Shown here: positions 25,449 to 34,967 of the stretch, one piece after another | How positions within the stretch are numbered: the stretch's first letter is position 1 | How the letters are laid out: every line of letters begins with the position of its first letter | Assembly (NCBI GenBank): GCA_036397455.1 | Contig: DASWIX010000074.1 | Span: forward strand, 23,434 to 87,433 | Origin: JADFNB01 sp036397455 | Lineage (GTDB): Bacteria > Gemmatimonadota > Gemmatimonadetes > Gemmatimonadales > GWC2-71-9 | Direction of reading: 5' to 3' | DNA: 64,000 nucleotides | The notes under the pieces: generated by a model | What the model saw: only the letters and a program-made list of their open reading frames with translations | The model's database searches: none | Told to the model about the DNA's origin: nothing | Translations under genes and position numbers: made by a program

Positions 25449-26891
25449 ATGGCTGATCGATCGAGCCACCCGACCAACCCACCGGAAGCGTGGTTGCCGG
25501 CCCGCCGACTCGCGCTGGCCCTGTTGCGTCCGGTCGAGCGATTCTTGCATATCGAGGCGGCCAGTGGGTTCATCCTGCTCGCGGCGGCGGCGGTGGCGCT
25601 GGTGTGGGCGAACTCCCCCTGGCACCTGAGCTACGAGCACTTGTGGGAAACCGCGGTGACGATCGGCGTGGGCTCCTGGAGCACGACGCGTCCGCTGCAC
25701 TTTTGGATCAACGAAGGCCTGATGACGGTGTTCTTCCTCGTCGTGGGCCTTGAGATCAAGCGCGAGATCGTCGAGGGGGCGCTGTCGAACATGCGGCGGG
25801 CCGCGTTGCCGATCGCGGCCGCGATGGGGGGGATGGGGGTGCCGGCGCTCGTGTACTTCGCCTTCAACCCGGCCGGGGCGACGAGCACCGGGTGGGGCGT
25901 GCCGATGGCGACCGACATCGCGTTCGCCGTCGGCGTCCTGACCCTGCTCGGCCCGCGGGTGCCCGCGCCGATGCGCGTGCTGCTGCTGGCGCTGGCCATC
26001 ATCGACGATATCGGGGCCATTCTGGTGATCGCGCTGTTCTACTCGACCGGATTCGCGGCGATGGGCCTCGCGATGGTTGCCGCGGGCGTCGTGCTCCTGG
26101 TCATCCTCAAGCAGATCGGCGTGCGACCCGGATGGGGTTTGGCACCGCCGCTGGTCGTGATCTGGACCGGCCTGCTGCAGGCGGGGGTCCATCCGACCAT
26201 CGCGGGCGTCATCGTCGGCCTGGGTACGCCCGCCCGCTCGTGGATCGGCCGTGAAGGGTTCCTCACCCTCGCGCGGAATGCGCTCGACCGGTTTCAGGCG
26301 CAGGTCGCGCGCGGCGCCGACGAACACGCGCTGATCGCGCCGCTCCACCAGATGGCATTCGCGCGCCGCGAGGCGCTCTCGCCGGCGCTGCGGGTGGAGA
26401 CCGCGCTGCACGGCTGGGTGGCGTTCGGCATCATGCCGTTGTTCGCCCTGGCCAACGCCGGGGTCACCTTGCACGGGATGGCGATCGGCGGCGAGGGATT
26501 CTGGCCTGTGCTGCTGGGTGTCACGGCCGGCCTGGTCGTCGGCAAGCCGCTTGGCATCCTGCTGGCGAGCTGGCTGGTGGTGCGGCTCGGGATTGCCGCG
26601 TTGCCTCCCGGGGTCGGTTGGAGGGAAGTGGGGGTGGTCGGACTGGTGGCCGGCATCGGGTTCACCATGGCCATCTTCATCGCGGAGCTGGCGTTCGTGG
26701 ACCAAGGGCTGCTTGGTGTCGCCAAACTCGGCATTCTCATTGCGACCGCGGTGGCCGCGGTCGCCGCGCTCCTCGCCGGACGCGCCCTGCTCTCCAGACA
26801 GCACGGCGGCGGTCTCGATACGCTTTCCGACAGCGACGCCGAATCGTCGACGGCGGTTTGGGGTTGCCCGCCCGCGCCGCCCGCCGACTAA
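25449..26891 (+). CDS. nhaA: Na+/H+ antiporter NhaA
   Basis: Exchanges protons for sodium across the inner membrane. The 480-residue protein has about 12 helices. Key motifs are VFFLVVGLEIKREIVEGALSN split as FFLVVGLEIKRE, MATDIAFAVGVLTLLG, and LALAIIDDIGAILVIALFY, which carries the paired Asp residues of the ion site. The C-terminal 35 residues after the last helix are polar and Ser/Asp-rich. It is longer than E. coli NhaA (388), with the extra length at both ends. No clear ribosome site is visible before the ATG. The stop overlaps the convergent gene's stop by 4 bases. Confidence 0.95.
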   Translation: MADRSSHPTNPPEAWLPARRLALALLRPVERFLHIEAASGFILLAAAAVALVWANSPWHLSYEHLWETAVTIGVGSWSTTRPLHFWINEGLMTVFFLVVGLEIKREIVEGALSNMRRAALPIAAAMGGMGVPALVYFAFNPAGATSTGWGVPMATDIAFAVGVLTLLGPRVPAPMRVLLLALAIIDDIGAILVIALFYSTGFAAMGLAMVAAGVVLLVILKQIGVRPGWGLAPPLVVIWTGLLQAGVHPTIAGVIVGLGTPARSWIGREGFLTLARNALDRFQAQVARGADEHALIAPLHQMAFARREALSPALRVETALHGWVAFGIMPLFALANAGVTLHGMAIGGEGFWPVLLGVTAGLVVGKPLGILLASWLVVRLGIAALPPGVGWREVGVVGLVAGIGFTMAIFIAELAFVDQGLLGVAKLGILIATAVAAVAALLAGRALLSRQHGGGLDTLSDSDAESSTAVWGCPPAPPAD

Positions 26892-28183
26892 AACCGCGGA
26901 TTCACGATGTTGTTGAAGATCGAGCCGAAGGTATAGCTGAAACTGAGGTTGGTGCGGTACTCGAACTCGGTGCCGAGTTCGCGACGCTGCACCAGGATGT
27001 CCGCCGCCGTCAGATCACCAGCGGCAAGGTTGATCTGGTCCTTCACGCGCGCCACGTTGCCGCTGAGGTTCAGTCGCAGCCCGCGGAACAAGCGGATGCT
27101 GAATCCGCCGAAGACGTCGATCCGGTGTTGCGCCAGGTGGTCCAGGTACTGGCTGGCGCTCGCCTCGGCGAACACGTTCCCCCAAGGCTGCTGCGCGCCC
27201 ACCGCGACCTCGAACTCGTGCGCGGGCCGCGTTTCCGACCCGCGACCGAAGATCGTTTCTTTCTCCCAGTCGAAATAGCTGACCCCGATCGTGTACTGGA
27301 ACACGATGCTGCGGCGCGTCGACTCGGCATACGGAAAGAGCGAGTACTCGATGGCCGTGCCGCCTTCCAGCGCGAGACGCTCATTCGAGAAGGTCGACGA
27401 CGAGAGTTCAGCGACCCCGCCGGCGGACCAATGCGGTCCGAGGCTCCAGACGGAGAACACAGAGATCCCATAGTCGGTCCGCTCGTCGACGAACGTCGAC
27501 GTCAGCGTATCGCCGCCGGCCGTCACGATGACGTCGCCGTTGGCGTCGGTCGAGTCGAGGACCGTCTCGTTTCGCCGATACGAGCCGCGCGAACTCACGA
27601 AGATCTTCCACTCCTCGGTGACCCGTCGCGCCTGGATCCGGCCGTTGGAGGCGTAGTTGCGCACCCGTTGCTCGCCCCGGAGCGATCCGCCGACGTTGGT
27701 CTCGAACACCCAGTAGTTCCACGGATCGTCGGGTTGGGCGACCGCGTCGCCCGCCGCTGGGGCATCGTAGGCGACCGTAATGCGCCGCGCGAGCGGCGTG
27801 CCGACGGCAAACCGGGCCAGGGCGAGTTGCAGCGTGTGCGTCAACGCGTCGCGCTCCTCGGCGCCGGTATCGGTGGCGTTGGTAATGAACTGCAACGTGT
27901 CGGCGCGTCCCGCAAACCGATCGCGGCCGATGAGCGCCAGCGTTACCTCACGTCCCCCGCCCCCGGTGCCGCGCGACGTGCCGAGAATATGTACCTCGGC
28001 GACCTCGCGGTCGCGCACCCAGTTCACGAACCCGATCTCGCGTCGCAAGTGATCGAAATCGCAATGGAAGCTCTGGCAGTCGAGAAACACGCGCAGCGCC
28101 TCGCCGTTCTGCGCGATGGCGGATTGCGGTGCGCCGGCGGCGAACAGGCCTGCCACTGACATGATAGAGACGAAGACGCGCAT
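26888..28183 (-). CDS. Predicted outer-membrane beta-barrel protein with VNWVRDR-type N-terminal domain
   Basis: A 431-residue protein with signal peptide MRVFVSIMSVAGLFAAGAP cleaved near SAIAQ. Residues 30-150 form a conserved module: RVFLDCQSFHCDFDHLRRE, then VNWVRDREVAEVHILG, GREVTLALIGRDRF and a DTGAEERDALTHTLQLAL stretch. I recall a similar module in uncharacterised proteins of Bacteroidota and Gemmatimonadota. The remaining 280 residues alternate polar and hydrophobic residues like a barrel and end in NPRF, with the C-terminal Phe typical of outer-membrane proteins. The ATG at 28183 gives the best signal peptide. Function unknown. It converges on nhaA with a 4-base overlap. Confidence 0.75.
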   Translation of the reverse strand: MRVFVSIMSVAGLFAAGAPQSAIAQNGEALRVFLDCQSFHCDFDHLRREIGFVNWVRDREVAEVHILGTSRGTGGGGREVTLALIGRDRFAGRADTLQFITNATDTGAEERDALTHTLQLALARFAVGTPLARRITVAYDAPAAGDAVAQPDDPWNYWVFETNVGGSLRGEQRVRNYASNGRIQARRVTEEWKIFVSSRGSYRRNETVLDSTDANGDVIVTAGGDTLTSTFVDERTDYGISVFSVWSLGPHWSAGGVAELSSSTFSNERLALEGGTAIEYSLFPYAESTRRSIVFQYTIGVSYFDWEKETIFGRGSETRPAHEFEVAVGAQQPWGNVFAEASASQYLDHLAQHRIDVFGGFSIRLFRGLRLNLSGNVARVKDQINLAAGDLTAADILVQRRELGTEFEYRTNLSFSYTFGSIFNNIVNPRF

Positions 28184-28312
28184 CAACGATCTCGAGCAAG
28201 AGTTCAGGAAGACGACCAACGACGCCGAAGGCGACGTGAGGTCGCCGGCGGCTTCGCTCACGTGCAACGCCTCCGGTTGAGGGCGTGGAGTGATGGTCCC
28301 GGGCACCGCTGC

Positions 28313-29998
28313 CTACATCCGCCGTGCAACGATCTCGAGGATCGCGCGCTCTTGCTCCTCCGCGGCGGCTTCCCATTCCGCGCCGCGGGCGATGACCCGT
28401 GCGACATACGCCGCGTCCTTCAGTCCGGCTGCGTTGGTGCGAACGTTGAGATACGCCCCGCGGATCGCGGCGCGGGCACACAGCGCGCCCACGCCGGCGT
28501 CGGATGCGGAACTTTTCAGCCCGATCTCCGCCATCTCGCGGATCACGTCCATCGACCTGAGCGCCGCTTCCATCACGCGGAGCGGGACGTCGATCGCCTC
28601 CCTGGTCGCGCCGGCCACCTCGGCGTCCCGCGCGGCACGTTCCCCCGCTGTGCCGGCCGGCAACTTGAACGCCGCCAATACGCGGTTGAACGCCACCGTG
28701 TCCTCGTCGATCAGCGCCTGCAGTTCGGTGTAGGACCCCTTACCCCGCTCGGCCCAATCCGAGAACTCCCTCCACCGATCGTCCCAACCACGCTTATGTG
28801 CCGCCAGGTTGGCGACCATGGTGCCCAGCGCCGCGCCCAGGGCACCCACGGCCGCCGCGACCGACCCACCACCCGGAGCCGCCGACTCGGACGCGGTCTC
28901 GCTCACAAACCGACCGAGCGCCAGGTCGACCAAGCGCCGAGGCGTCCTGTCGGCAATGGCGTACTCGATGATCTTCGCGTTCGGATCGAATGGGCCGAGA
29001 TCGTCGAGACCCAGCGACTTGACGGCGATCGTGATCAGCTCCGCGTCGGGTACACCGAGGGACCGCCGTTGTTTCTCCAGGAAGTAGCGGCCCGCCTGCA
29101 GCATGGACCGCAACGGCACTAATCCCACCAGCTCCGAACCCGTCACCCGGATCCCGCGTTCGCCGGCGCGCGCGCAGACTTCGTCAAACGCCACGTGAAT
29201 CGGCGTCACGGCGAGATTCGTGAGGTTCATCGAGATCTGCGCGATCCCGTATTCCTCTATGTACCAGCCGATGGCCTTGACGCTCGGCAGCGTCCCCGGC
29301 GTCCACACCGGCTCACCATCCGCGTCGCGTACGACGTCGCCGGTGAGCGGATCCCCGGCCCGCCGCACGCGGCCCTTTTCCCGCACGTCGAACGCAATCG
29401 CGTTGGCACGACGGGTCGACGTCGTATTCAGGTTGACGTTGTAGGCGACGAGGAACTCGCGCGCGCCGACCGCCGTGGCCCCCGAACGGGCATTGAACGC
29501 CGCCGGCCCAAAGTCCGGCTGCCATTCGGGGAGCGCCAGCCTGTCGGCCAGCGCCTCGTACTCACCCTCCCGCACGACCGCGAGATCGCGCCGTGACTCC
29601 CGCAACGCCGCCTGCTCGTAGCAGAAGATGGTCAGTCCCAACTCCTCGCCGAGCCGCTCGGCCAGCGCGCGGGCATGCGCGACCGTTGCTTCCATTGTGA
29701 TGTTCGCGACCGGCACGAGCGGACACACGTCGGTGGCCCCGAAGCGCGGGTGCTCGCCGTGGTGCCTGCGCATGTCGATCAACTCGGATGCCTGTCGGAC
29801 CGCCTCGAACGCCGCCTGCACGACCGCGCCGGGCGCGCCGACGAAGGTCACGACCGTGCGATTGGTTGCTTTGCCCGGATCGACATCGAGCAGCGTCACG
29901 CCATCCACGGCCTCGATCCGGTCGGTGATCCGCCGGATGACGGCGAGGTCGCGCCCTTCGCTGAAATTGGGAACGCACTCAAGGAGTTGCTGGTGCAT
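28313..29998 (-). CDS. ftcD: Bifunctional glutamate formimidoyltransferase / formimidoyl-THF cyclodeaminase
   Basis: A 561-residue fusion that moves the formimino group from formiminoglutamate to tetrahydrofolate and then deaminates it, linking histidine breakdown to one-carbon metabolism. Residues 1-330 are the transferase (ECVPNFSEGRDLAVI; MRRHHGEHPRFGATDVCPL, with the catalytic His region). Residues 350-555 are the cyclodeaminase (ESAAPGGGSVAAAVGALGAALGTMVANL). The fused form is known from animals and some bacteria. No hut genes are in this window. The 129 bases after its stop hold no gene apart from the next gene's start region. Confidence 0.94.
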   Translation of the reverse strand: MHQQLLECVPNFSEGRDLAVIRRITDRIEAVDGVTLLDVDPGKATNRTVVTFVGAPGAVVQAAFEAVRQASELIDMRRHHGEHPRFGATDVCPLVPVANITMEATVAHARALAERLGEELGLTIFCYEQAALRESRRDLAVVREGEYEALADRLALPEWQPDFGPAAFNARSGATAVGAREFLVAYNVNLNTTSTRRANAIAFDVREKGRVRRAGDPLTGDVVRDADGEPVWTPGTLPSVKAIGWYIEEYGIAQISMNLTNLAVTPIHVAFDEVCARAGERGIRVTGSELVGLVPLRSMLQAGRYFLEKQRRSLGVPDAELITIAVKSLGLDDLGPFDPNAKIIEYAIADRTPRRLVDLALGRFVSETASESAAPGGGSVAAAVGALGAALGTMVANLAAHKRGWDDRWREFSDWAERGKGSYTELQALIDEDTVAFNRVLAAFKLPAGTAGERAARDAEVAGATREAIDVPLRVMEAALRSMDVIREMAEIGLKSSASDAGVGALCARAAIRGAYLNVRTNAAGLKDAAYVARVIARGAEWEAAAEEQERAILEIVARRM

Positions 29999-30051
29999 GG
30001 CTGCCGAGTTCGAAGGTGAATCGCGTCCGCCGGTTCGACCGATGCAAAGAT

Positions 30052-30068
30052 AATCGCGGGGAGCGATT
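30052..30068 (-). terminator. Weak hairpin after nadB
   Basis: AATCGC and GCGATT form a 6-base stem around a 5-base loop just after the nadB stop. On the minus strand it is followed by ATCTTT. This is a weak candidate and may allow read-through into ftcD. Confidence 0.35.
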
Positions 30069-30070
30069 CC

Positions 30071-31699
30071 CTACAGCGGTTGCGGCACCAACTCGACCGG
30101 CACCAAGACCGTGTCGCGGGCTTCCGGCAGCCGCTCCGGATAGTCGAGCGTGTAATGCAATCCGCGGCTTTCCTTGCGATGCCTCGCCGACCGGATGATC
30201 AACTCCGCCACGAGCACGAGGTTGCGCAGTTCGATCAGGTCGCTGCTGACGCGGAAGTTGGCGTAGTATTCGTGGTTCTCGTCCCGCAACAGCTCGATAC
30301 GTCGCTTGGCTCGGTCCAGTCGCTTGTCGGTGCGGACGATCCCGACGTAATCCCACATGACGTGGCGCAGTTCTTTCCAGTTGTGACGGACCACGATTTC
30401 TTCGTCGGAGTCAGTAACGAGGCTTTCGTCCCAGGCCGGTATCGCCGGCGAGGGGGGGATGGCAGCCAACCCGACCGAGATATCCGCGGCCGCGGCCGCG
30501 GCAAAGACGATGCACTCGAGCAACGAGTTGCTTGCCAGGCGGTTGGCGCCATGCAGTCCGGTATGACCCGTCTCACCGATCGCGTAGAGTCCCGGCACGT
30601 CCGCGCGCCCGTGCAGGTCGCTCACGACGCCGCCGCACGTGTAGTGGGCCGCGGGGACGACCGGCAACGGACCGGTGGTCATGTCGAATCCCAACTCACG
30701 ACACCGCGCGTCGATGTTGGGGAACCGCCGCCGGACGACGTCCGCCGGCTGGTGGCTGATGTCGAGGTGCACGTACTCGAGGCCCAACCGCTTCATCTCG
30801 TGGTCGATCGCCCGCGCGACGATGTCGCGGGGTGCCAACTCACCGCGTGAGTCGAATTGATCCATGAAGCGCGTCCCGTCGGGCAGGTGCAGGGTGCCGC
30901 CCTCCCCGCGCACGGCCTCGGAGATGAGGAGATACCGGGCGTCCGGATGGTAGAGCGCCGTCGGGTGAAACTGGATGAACTCCATGTTGGCCACGCGGCA
31001 TCCTGCGCGCCACGCCATGGCGATCCCATCGCCGGTCGAGACGTCGGGGTTGGTGGTGTAGAGGTACGCCTTGCTCGCGCCACCCGTCGCCAGCACCGTC
31101 GTCCGCGCGCCGATGGTCCGCACCCGCTGGCCGTCGAGATCGAGCACATACGCGCCGAGACACCGTGGATCGGACCGGCCCAATTTGCGGCCCGTCACCA
31201 GATCGATGGCGATGTGACGCTCAAACAGCGTGACGTTGGGATGGGCGCGCACATGACCGGCCAGGGTCATACTGCTCGCTCTGCCGGTCGCGTCGTCCGC
31301 GTGAATGACCCGCCGATGACTGTGACCGCCCTCGCGGGTCAAATGAAACGCGCCGCCGGCCGGTGCGTGGTCGTCGCGCGTGAACGGGACACCCTGGTCC
31401 ACCAACCACCGGATACACTCGGGTCCGCGTTCGACGACGAATCGCACCGCCGCTTCGTTACAGAGACCGGCGCCGGCGTCCAGCGTGTCGCGCACGTGCG
31501 CTTCCACCGAGTCATCCGACCCGAGCACCGCCGCGATGCCGCCTTGGGCATACAGGCTCGACCCGCCGGCCAAGCGGCCCTTCGCAACGACGGCCACGCG
31601 CGCCCGGTCCGCGAGCCGCAGGGCAAGGCTGAGCCCGGCGATGCCCGCGCCGAGCACGAGCACGTCGAACGTGTCACCGGTCGAGGTGGAGTGTGGCAC
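30071..31699 (-). CDS. nadB: L-aspartate oxidase
   Basis: Oxidises L-aspartate to iminoaspartate using FAD, the first step of de novo NAD synthesis. The 542-residue protein has the FAD-binding motif VLVLGAGIAGLSLALRLA (residues 13-30), the succinate-dehydrogenase-like GGSSLYAQGGIAAVLG, HSHRRVIHADDATGR, and GGVVSDLHGRADVPGLYAIGE in pieces near residue 365. SdhA and FrdA are homologues, but ALYAQGGIA-type sequence and length favour NadB. nadA and nadC are not in the window. Confidence 0.93.
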   Translation of the reverse strand: MPHSTSTGDTFDVLVLGAGIAGLSLALRLADRARVAVVAKGRLAGGSSLYAQGGIAAVLGSDDSVEAHVRDTLDAGAGLCNEAAVRFVVERGPECIRWLVDQGVPFTRDDHAPAGGAFHLTREGGHSHRRVIHADDATGRASSMTLAGHVRAHPNVTLFERHIAIDLVTGRKLGRSDPRCLGAYVLDLDGQRVRTIGARTTVLATGGASKAYLYTTNPDVSTGDGIAMAWRAGCRVANMEFIQFHPTALYHPDARYLLISEAVRGEGGTLHLPDGTRFMDQFDSRGELAPRDIVARAIDHEMKRLGLEYVHLDISHQPADVVRRRFPNIDARCRELGFDMTTGPLPVVPAAHYTCGGVVSDLHGRADVPGLYAIGETGHTGLHGANRLASNSLLECIVFAAAAAADISVGLAAIPPSPAIPAWDESLVTDSDEEIVVRHNWKELRHVMWDYVGIVRTDKRLDRAKRRIELLRDENHEYYANFRVSSDLIELRNLVLVAELIIRSARHRKESRGLHYTLDYPERLPEARDTVLVPVELVPQPL

Positions 31700-31841
31700 C
31701 TCAGCTCACGTGGCGTACGATCGGATGGAACAGGACATGACTCCGGGCAGCGTGGCGTCGCGGCGCGCAAACGACCGGCGCCGGCGACTGCATGATAGCG
31801 CCGCCGGCACCAAGGATGAAGCGCCCGCTGAGACTGACGCC

Positions 31842-32555
31842 CTACATTCCCACCGCGAGGCCGGCGTGAAACGTGAACAGATTCGCCTGGCTGCGAACAG
31901 GGAACAGCCGGAGCGACCCATCGGCTCGCTCCACAATGCCGCCACGGCGCAGGTACTCGGCCTCGCCGTGGTAGATCCGTCGCGCGGAGAGATCGACCGA
32001 GATCGGGTGGCGACCACCGGCCACCTGAAGCAAGACGCCCGCCCCACCGATCAATGCCGGGGTGAAGTCATCGAAGTGCGTCGTCGACGGGTTGGCGCCG
32101 TCGGCGACGTCGACGGATGACACGGTCGCGAAGTATGAAAACCCGGCGGTGCCATAGACGTACGGCCGCACCGACCCCGTGCCGAACGCAAGCTGTGGTC
32201 CCGCGCCGAGCGAGAAGATGAGGTTATTCGTGCTACCGTCGATGCTGCGCCAGTCCAACCGCGAGGGACCCAACGGCACCTGGAATTCCTCGTGACCGTA
32301 GATGACCACGCCACTCTCGATCCGGGCGCCGATCCGACGCCCGCGGTCCACGTTGATCACCCCATAGAGATCGAGTCCGCCCGACCACCCCACGAACCGA
32401 CGAAACTCACCGGTAGGCCTGGCCAGCGTGCCGCCGATGCCCACGACGGCGCGCGGATGCCGCACTTCGACCAACCCCTGAGCCACGGCGGGTCCCGCAG
32501 CCATCGCCAACATCGCCGCAGCCCCGCCAAATGCCAGCAAGCTCTTGTGACGCAT
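31842..32555 (-). CDS. Small outer-membrane beta-barrel protein
   Basis: A 237-residue protein. The signal peptide MRHKSLLAFGGAAAMLAMA ends at PAVAQG. The mature part is full of alternating strands (VVGIGGTLARPTGEFRRF; GARIESGVVIYGH; PYVYGTAGFSYF; PISVDLSARRIYHGE) and resembles an eight-stranded OmpA/OMP_b-brl barrel. The last residues are FHAGLAVGM, so the usual terminal Phe is missing. I begin at ATG 32555; the frame is open 21 codons further, but that part spoils the signal peptide. The 142 bases before nadB contain nothing I can name. Confidence 0.72.
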   Translation of the reverse strand: MRHKSLLAFGGAAAMLAMAAGPAVAQGLVEVRHPRAVVGIGGTLARPTGEFRRFVGWSGGLDLYGVINVDRGRRIGARIESGVVIYGHEEFQVPLGPSRLDWRSIDGSTNNLIFSLGAGPQLAFGTGSVRPYVYGTAGFSYFATVSSVDVADGANPSTTHFDDFTPALIGGAGVLLQVAGGRHPISVDLSARRIYHGEAEYLRRGGIVERADGSLRLFPVRSQANLFTFHAGLAVGM

Positions 32556-32679
32556 GGATACCCCCGGGAATGCCCCAACAAGTCTGGACGCAAACGGCAT
32601 GCCGACCGGGGCTAGCATGTCAAGTGTTTGCCACGTAACGCCTTACGCGGTTGTCCCGCTCAGCCAAGGTGCCAGCGGA

Positions 32680-32695
32680 GTCCCCTTCGGGGGAC
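32680..32695. terminator. Hairpin downstream of DUF4382 lipoprotein gene
   Basis: GTCCCC and GGGGAC form a perfect 6-base stem closed by a TTCG tetraloop (plus-strand view), 11 bases past the stop of the minus-strand gene. There is no T-run, so termination is only suggested. Confidence 0.4.
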
Positions 32696-32706
32696 ACCGC
32701 ACCGCC

Positions 32707-34167
32707 CTACTGAGTCACCGTGACCGTCGCGGTCCCCGACTTCCCTTCGCTGAGGGCGGTAATGATCACTGTCCCGGGGACCAGGCCGCGGATCAAGGCA
32801 AACGTCCCCGAGAATCCCACCCCGAACTCGATCAGCGTGGAATCGCTGAGCGACCAGGCGATCGCCCTCCCGGCAAGAATGCCGCCCAGCGAGTCCCGCA
32901 CCGTCACCGACACACCGCTACTGTCGCCCACCGCGATCGTCTGCGCGGCGGGACTGATCGTCACGGTGGCGACTGGACCGCTACCACCGCTGCTCGTGTC
33001 GGCCAGAACCGTCACCAGCGCGGAATCAGCGAGCGAGCCGCTGGTCGCCACGATCCACGACGTGCCTTCCGCTTGTGCCCAGGCGGAGACCGTCCAGCCG
33101 GACCCGTTTACCGTCAGCACGGCCGGATCGCGACTGGCCCACACCACCGACGGGTTGACCACGGTGTCGTTGCTGGCATCGTACACCGTCGCGTGGAGGA
33201 TGGCGGAGTCACCCACTACCGCGTACACGTCCCCGCTCACCACGATCGCCGGACCGACCAGCCCGGTCGGCAGGACGACATCCAACGACGTCGTCTGCCC
33301 GACCGACACGGGGATGCCGCCATACACCCCCGCCGCAGCCAAGGGAAACTCCGCTGTCGGATTGGCCTGCACGATGTAGGCACCCGGAAGCAGGAAGTGG
33401 ACGGCAAACAGGCCGCCCTCGTCGGTGCGGCCGGTTGCGACCACCCACCAGGAATCCGATCCCAGGGCCGTGTCGCCCTGCATGACCGCGACGCTCGCGT
33501 TCGGGATCGGTTCCGGCGTTCCCGGCACGGTCAGCAGTCCCTGCACGCGCCCGGCGATGGACCCGGTAGCCGCCTCGTTCACCGCGCGAAACCAGGGGAT
33601 GAACACAAACTGGTTGTTGAGCCAGAGAAAGCTTCGTCCACCATCGAAATCGATGATGATGTCGGCCCCGTCTTCGGGCACGTCCAGCGGCGCCTCGACG
33701 AACGCGTTGAGGACTTGTTCACCTGCGACCTGCCAATTGACCGGCGCGGCGCTCCCGTCGTTGTAGATCACCGACGACGAATCGGTGTTCACGATCATCC
33801 GGATCGCCTTGTACAGTCCCGCCGGCAGGTCGCCTGCCCCAACCAGTGCCGTCGTCCCGTTCTGGAGGTCGAGCAGATTGAAACGCCGCGCGGGCGTGGC
33901 GATCGTGACCCAGTCCTGGTCGTTCGGGCCGGCGGTATCGGTCGTGGTGGAGGCCAGGATACCGACGATGTACACGTTCACCGACGCCACCGACTCAAAG
34001 GGAAACGGCGCGTCGGTCAGGTAGACGCGCGTGAGTCCGACCTGGCCGGTCGTGTCGTCCGGGAACCGATCGGCGGGCTCGGTGGGTTGGCCGTCGCCGC
34101 ACGCCCCGGCTGCCAGTGTGGCGGCGGCAAGCACCGCCCAACGGATACTGCGGGTGATGGTCGTCAT
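32707..34167 (-). CDS. DUF4382 lipoprotein with Ig-like repeats
   Basis: A 486-residue secreted protein. The signal peptide ends in the lipobox LAAGAC (Cys at residue 23), so it is a lipoprotein. Residues 40-175 match DUF4382 (GLTRVYLTDAPFPFESVASV; FNLLDLQNGTTALVGAGDLPAG). Residues 195-300 resemble a carboxypeptidase-regulatory or surface beta domain (GSIAGRVQGLLTVPG; AYIVQANPTAEF). Residues 300-486 hold two bacterial Ig-like (Big2-type) repeats, the second starting ATVTISPAAQTIAVGDS. It is probably exposed on the cell surface. It follows the anti-sigma gene by 67 bases on the same strand and may belong to its regulon. Confidence 0.85.
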   Translation of the reverse strand: MTTITRSIRWAVLAAATLAAGACGDGQPTEPADRFPDDTTGQVGLTRVYLTDAPFPFESVASVNVYIVGILASTTTDTAGPNDQDWVTIATPARRFNLLDLQNGTTALVGAGDLPAGLYKAIRMIVNTDSSSVIYNDGSAAPVNWQVAGEQVLNAFVEAPLDVPEDGADIIIDFDGGRSFLWLNNQFVFIPWFRAVNEAATGSIAGRVQGLLTVPGTPEPIPNASVAVMQGDTALGSDSWWVVATGRTDEGGLFAVHFLLPGAYIVQANPTAEFPLAAAGVYGGIPVSVGQTTSLDVVLPTGLVGPAIVVSGDVYAVVGDSAILHATVYDASNDTVVNPSVVWASRDPAVLTVNGSGWTVSAWAQAEGTSWIVATSGSLADSALVTVLADTSSGGSGPVATVTISPAAQTIAVGDSSGVSVTVRDSLGGILAGRAIAWSLSDSTLIEFGVGFSGTFALIRGLVPGTVIITALSEGKSGTATVTVTQ

Positions 34168-34235
34168 GGCGCCTCTCCCTCAACCCTTCTCTTCTCGTGA
34201 AAGCCTACGGAGTCTCCGTGTTGGTCACTGGTGCG

Positions 34236-34967
34236 CTAGCGAACCCGGTCCGCCTTGACCGTCGTGCTTTCCGGGGGCTGCGCGAGATCGACTTCCCATC
34301 GGGTGGTCGATCCCGCCGCCAGCAACGTGAGCGCCGGCTGGTCGCGGAACACGACCCGCACGACCTCCACTTGCAAGGGGAGCCGTACCGTGTAACTCGC
34401 TTCCGATTGCGCACGGCTCACGATCCGGAGTCCCGTGGGCAAGACCATCAGGTCCTCCGCGCCGGAACCGCCCACGACCTCGGCTTCCGCGTCGGGGCGC
34501 GCCGCGATCTCGATACGCAGGACGCCGGCGCGCTGCCGCTCCGGTAGTGTCAGCTCGAACGTGGTACCGGCCGGTTCGAATCGGATCAAGCCGGATGCGA
34601 CAGCGGGCTGGTCGGGCGGCGGGACGATATCCCCATCCGTGGTCGTTCCGGCAACGGCCATCCACACCGCCCGCGCGCCGTCGGCGATCCACGCCCGTAC
34701 GGGCCGTACCGCGCCGCCGATGCCAAGCATCACCATCACCACCGCCGCGCGGCGCCATGGGAAGCTCACGCGGAGCGCCGGCCGCATGTCGGCGTCCCAG
34801 AGGCCGATCGCCTGGCGGGTCAGCTGCGCGCGCCGGCTGAGTTGCGCGAGACGGGTGGCGCACCGGCCACACGCATCCCGGTGCAACGCGACCGCCTGAT
34901 GCTCGCCGGGGTGGCACTCGCCGTCCAGAAAGCGCAGCAGGGTGCCGTCTTCCACATGCGTCGTCAT
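34236..34967 (-). CDS. Putative anti-sigma factor with zinc-finger motif
   Basis: A 243-residue protein. The N-terminal 40 residues carry H-x3-C-x2-C (HRDACGRC, residues 29-36) after VEDGTLLRFLDGEC, the anti-sigma zinc-binding fold. A hydrophobic stretch near residues 73-90 (AAVVMVMLGIGGAV) could be one membrane helix. The C-terminal 110 residues look like a periplasmic beta domain. The ATG overlaps the ECF sigma stop by 4 bases, the classic sigma/anti-sigma arrangement. It should hold the adjacent sigma factor at the membrane until a signal arrives. Confidence 0.85.
   Translation of the reverse strand: MTTHVEDGTLLRFLDGECHPGEHQAVALHRDACGRCATRLAQLSRRAQLTRQAIGLWDADMRPALRVSFPWRRAAVVMVMLGIGGAVRPVRAWIADGARAVWMAVAGTTTDGDIVPPPDQPAVASGLIRFEPAGTTFELTLPERQRAGVLRIEIAARPDAEAEVVGGSGAEDLMVLPTGLRIVSRAQSEASYTVRLPLQVEVVRVVFRDQPALTLLAAGSTTRWEVDLAQPPESTTVKADRVR

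Noticed and set aside
26618..28159. A 513-codon plus-strand frame across the end of nhaA
   Set aside because: It overlaps nhaA in another frame and then runs antisense to the barrel protein. No domain is recognisable.
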